Shown: in pieces, positions 29,472 through 30,387 of the stretch
Numbering within the stretch: the first letter of the stretch is position 1
Layout of the letters: each line of letters opens with the position of its first letter
Source: an uncultured Angelakisella sp.
GTDB lineage: Bacteria; Bacillota; Clostridia; Oscillospirales; Ruminococcaceae
Reading direction: 5' to 3'
Assembly (NCBI GenBank): GCA_910585525.1
Contig: CAJUFR010000025.1
Location: 1 to 30,387, forward strand
DNA length: 30,387 bases
Notes under the pieces: generated by a model
Told to the model about the DNA's origin: nothing
Databases searched by the model: none
The model's input: the letters and a program-made list of their open reading frames with translations, nothing else
Translations under genes and position numbers: made by a program

Positions 29472-30134
29472 TTAGGACCTGTATTCATATTGATAGCCCA
29501 GCCAGGCCCGGACCAGCAGCAGCGGCAGCACGCAGAGCCAGACCGCCCGCCCCCCGGCCCACTGAGTGGCGGGGACCCCCAGGGCGGCCCCGGCGCAGAA
29601 AGCCAGCATCACCCAGAGGTACCGGGCGGCCCTTCCGGTCCCGGCCCTTTCCCCGGCAAAGAGCCGCTGCCCCAGGTGGTAGGCGCAGGAGCGCAGGTTG
29701 CCGGTGCACATGGTGGTGGCGTAGGGCATCCCCTCCAGCAGCCGGAAGCTGTTCACCTGCATCGAGCAGAGGAAGGAGACTGTGACGTTCACCACGAAGT
29801 CCGGGAAGGCCGGGGGCAGCAGCCCCACCACCGCCAGGATGGCAGCCTCCAGCAGCAGCACCGTCCGCTGCCAGTCCCCGGCGCCCCGCCGAGCCCGCAG
29901 GCCCTCGGTGGCCACCACCCCCAGGGCGAAGGCCAGCACCGGGATGAGGTACTGCCCTGCCCGGTAAAGTTCCCCCCGGGCGGCGGAGATACCCAGCAGC
30001 ACCAGGTTGCCGGTTTGGGCGTTGGCGAAGACGCCGCCTCGGGTGAAGTAGGTATAGGTATCCAGAAAGCCCCCTACCACTGCCAGGCCCAGGCCGGTGG
30101 CCAGGCGCTCCGCTTTTGGGTATCCTTGGGTCAA
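29472..30134 (-). CDS. DUF1275 (YoaK) family membrane protein
   Basis: This 220-aa protein has about six membrane helices. The N-terminal GLAVVGGFLDTYTYFTRGGV and FANAQTGNLVLLGI are the family hallmark (GGxLDxxTY and AxxQTGNxV), and a second half-repeat MCTGNLRSCAYHLG follows. The function is unknown; it is sometimes proposed to be a transporter. It is first in the operon that continues with GNAT, RuvX, NUDIX and dCMP deaminase. An extended -10 promoter lies about 75 bases upstream. Confidence 0.93.
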   Translation of the reverse strand: MTQGYPKAERLATGLGLAVVGGFLDTYTYFTRGGVFANAQTGNLVLLGISAARGELYRAGQYLIPVLAFALGVVATEGLRARRGAGDWQRTVLLLEAAILAVVGLLPPAFPDFVVNVTVSFLCSMQVNSFRLLEGMPYATTMCTGNLRSCAYHLGQRLFAGERAGTGRAARYLWVMLAFCAGAALGVPATQWAGGRAVWLCVLPLLLVRAWLGYQYEYRS

Positions 30135-30209
30135 TCTTGTTCCTCCGTTCTTTGGATGGGGTCTGCTTTTGTTATGGGGTGTCTTGTTTTCTTGGGTGTG
30201 TCTGGGTTT

Positions 30210-30218
30210 AGTATAGCA
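30210..30218 (-). promoter_or_regulatory. Extended -10 promoter of the DUF1275 operon
   Basis: On the minus strand TGC followed by TATACT (30210-30215). The -35 region 17 bases upstream (TTCCCA) is weak. The T/G-rich leader between here and 30134 holds no obvious hairpin. Confidence 0.55.
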
Positions 30219-30317
30219 TAGTTTGGGGGAAATGGGAAGGATGAAGGGTCGTGGGACTCAATCCTTTCTTGGCTTTTTCTGCTATTTTAAAAGTTAGGAA
30301 AGAAACGAGTGCCCCCC

Positions 30318-30387
30318 TCACCGCCCCAACGCGCCCTCATTCAAAATAAACACCTTCCCCCGCCGGGTCCGAATGACCCCCTGCTTT
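30318..30387 (-). CDS. C-terminal end of a probable Crp/Fnr-type regulator (partial)
   Basis: Only 22 codons are in the window. They read KQGVIRTRRGKVFILNEGAL then GR and a TGA stop at 30318-30320. The pattern (G-I/V-I, R-R-G, I-x-I-L/N-x-x-x-L) is how the wing and last helix of Crp/Fnr winged helices usually end. Too little is present to be sure, and another winged-helix regulator is possible. Confidence 0.5.
   Translation of the reverse strand, partial: KQGVIRTRRGKVFILNEGALGR

Noticed and set aside
1..30387. CRISPR array, tRNA/rRNA genes, transposases, phage genes or a defence island
   Set aside because: I looked for spaced repeats, cloverleaf-like sequences and typical protein motifs and saw none; apart from the two intergenic repeats the region reads as core chromosome.

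Overview
This looks like chromosomal core sequence from a G+C-rich, endospore-forming member of the Clostridia, most likely the Oscillospiraceae (Flavonifractor / Pseudoflavonifractor / Lawsonibacter-like). The reasons are the sporulation genes (spoVT, a sipL-type DUF3794/LysM gene, spoIVA, a ylbJ-like gene), strong AAGGAGG ribosome binding sites, Gram-positive promoters and terminators, and the Clostridia-type metabolic genes. The genus is inferred. I saw no rRNA, tRNA, CRISPR array, transposase or phage gene.

Layout. 1-105 is the 5' end of spoVT (minus). 352-1338 is an unrecognised 328-aa protein (plus). 1339-1734 holds a terminator and a 188-bp imperfect palindrome. 1735-3708 is a methyl-accepting chemotaxis protein, divergent from a MarR regulator plus MATE efflux pump (3909-5818) whose promoter sits in a near-perfect inverted-repeat operator. 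6042-7415 is a membrane-anchored HtrA protease. A minus-strand group follows: an unrecognised 162-aa protein, a possible Imm1-like protein coupled to a DUF362/ferredoxin protein, and glyoxalase I. 10443-11121 is a self-contained plus unit: promoter, 11-codon leader peptide, alternative hairpins, RNHCP-domain gene, terminator. 11137-15306 is the spore-coat morphogenesis operon sipL-spoIVA-ylbJ-like, read leftward from a sigma-E-like promoter. 15408-20210 is a 1600-aa alpha-2-macroglobulin-like lipoprotein. 20458-24424 is a plus operon of aconitase, PfkB sugar kinase and thioredoxin reductase. 24446-25956 is a minus unit in which a yybP-ykoY-like riboswitch with an overlapping terminator precedes a sodium-translocating decarboxylase beta subunit and a 41-aa membrane protein. 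25982-27395 is an ArsR / DUF1905 / lipoprotein operon. 27398-30218 is a five-gene minus operon (DUF1275, GNAT, RuvX, NUDIX, dCMP deaminase). The last 70 bases look like the 3' end of a Crp/Fnr-type regulator gene.

How the parts work together. SipL and SpoIVA are known partners in building the basement layer of the spore coat, and the sigma-E-like promoter fits mother-cell expression. The MarR/MATE pair resembles the mepR-mepA arrangement. The most unusual regulatory arrangements are the riboswitch in front of the sodium-pump subunit and the leader-peptide region in front of the RNHCP gene. Starts were chosen from ribosome binding sites. Because the DNA is so G+C-rich, many long open frames opposite or inside the real genes are artefacts and are omitted.
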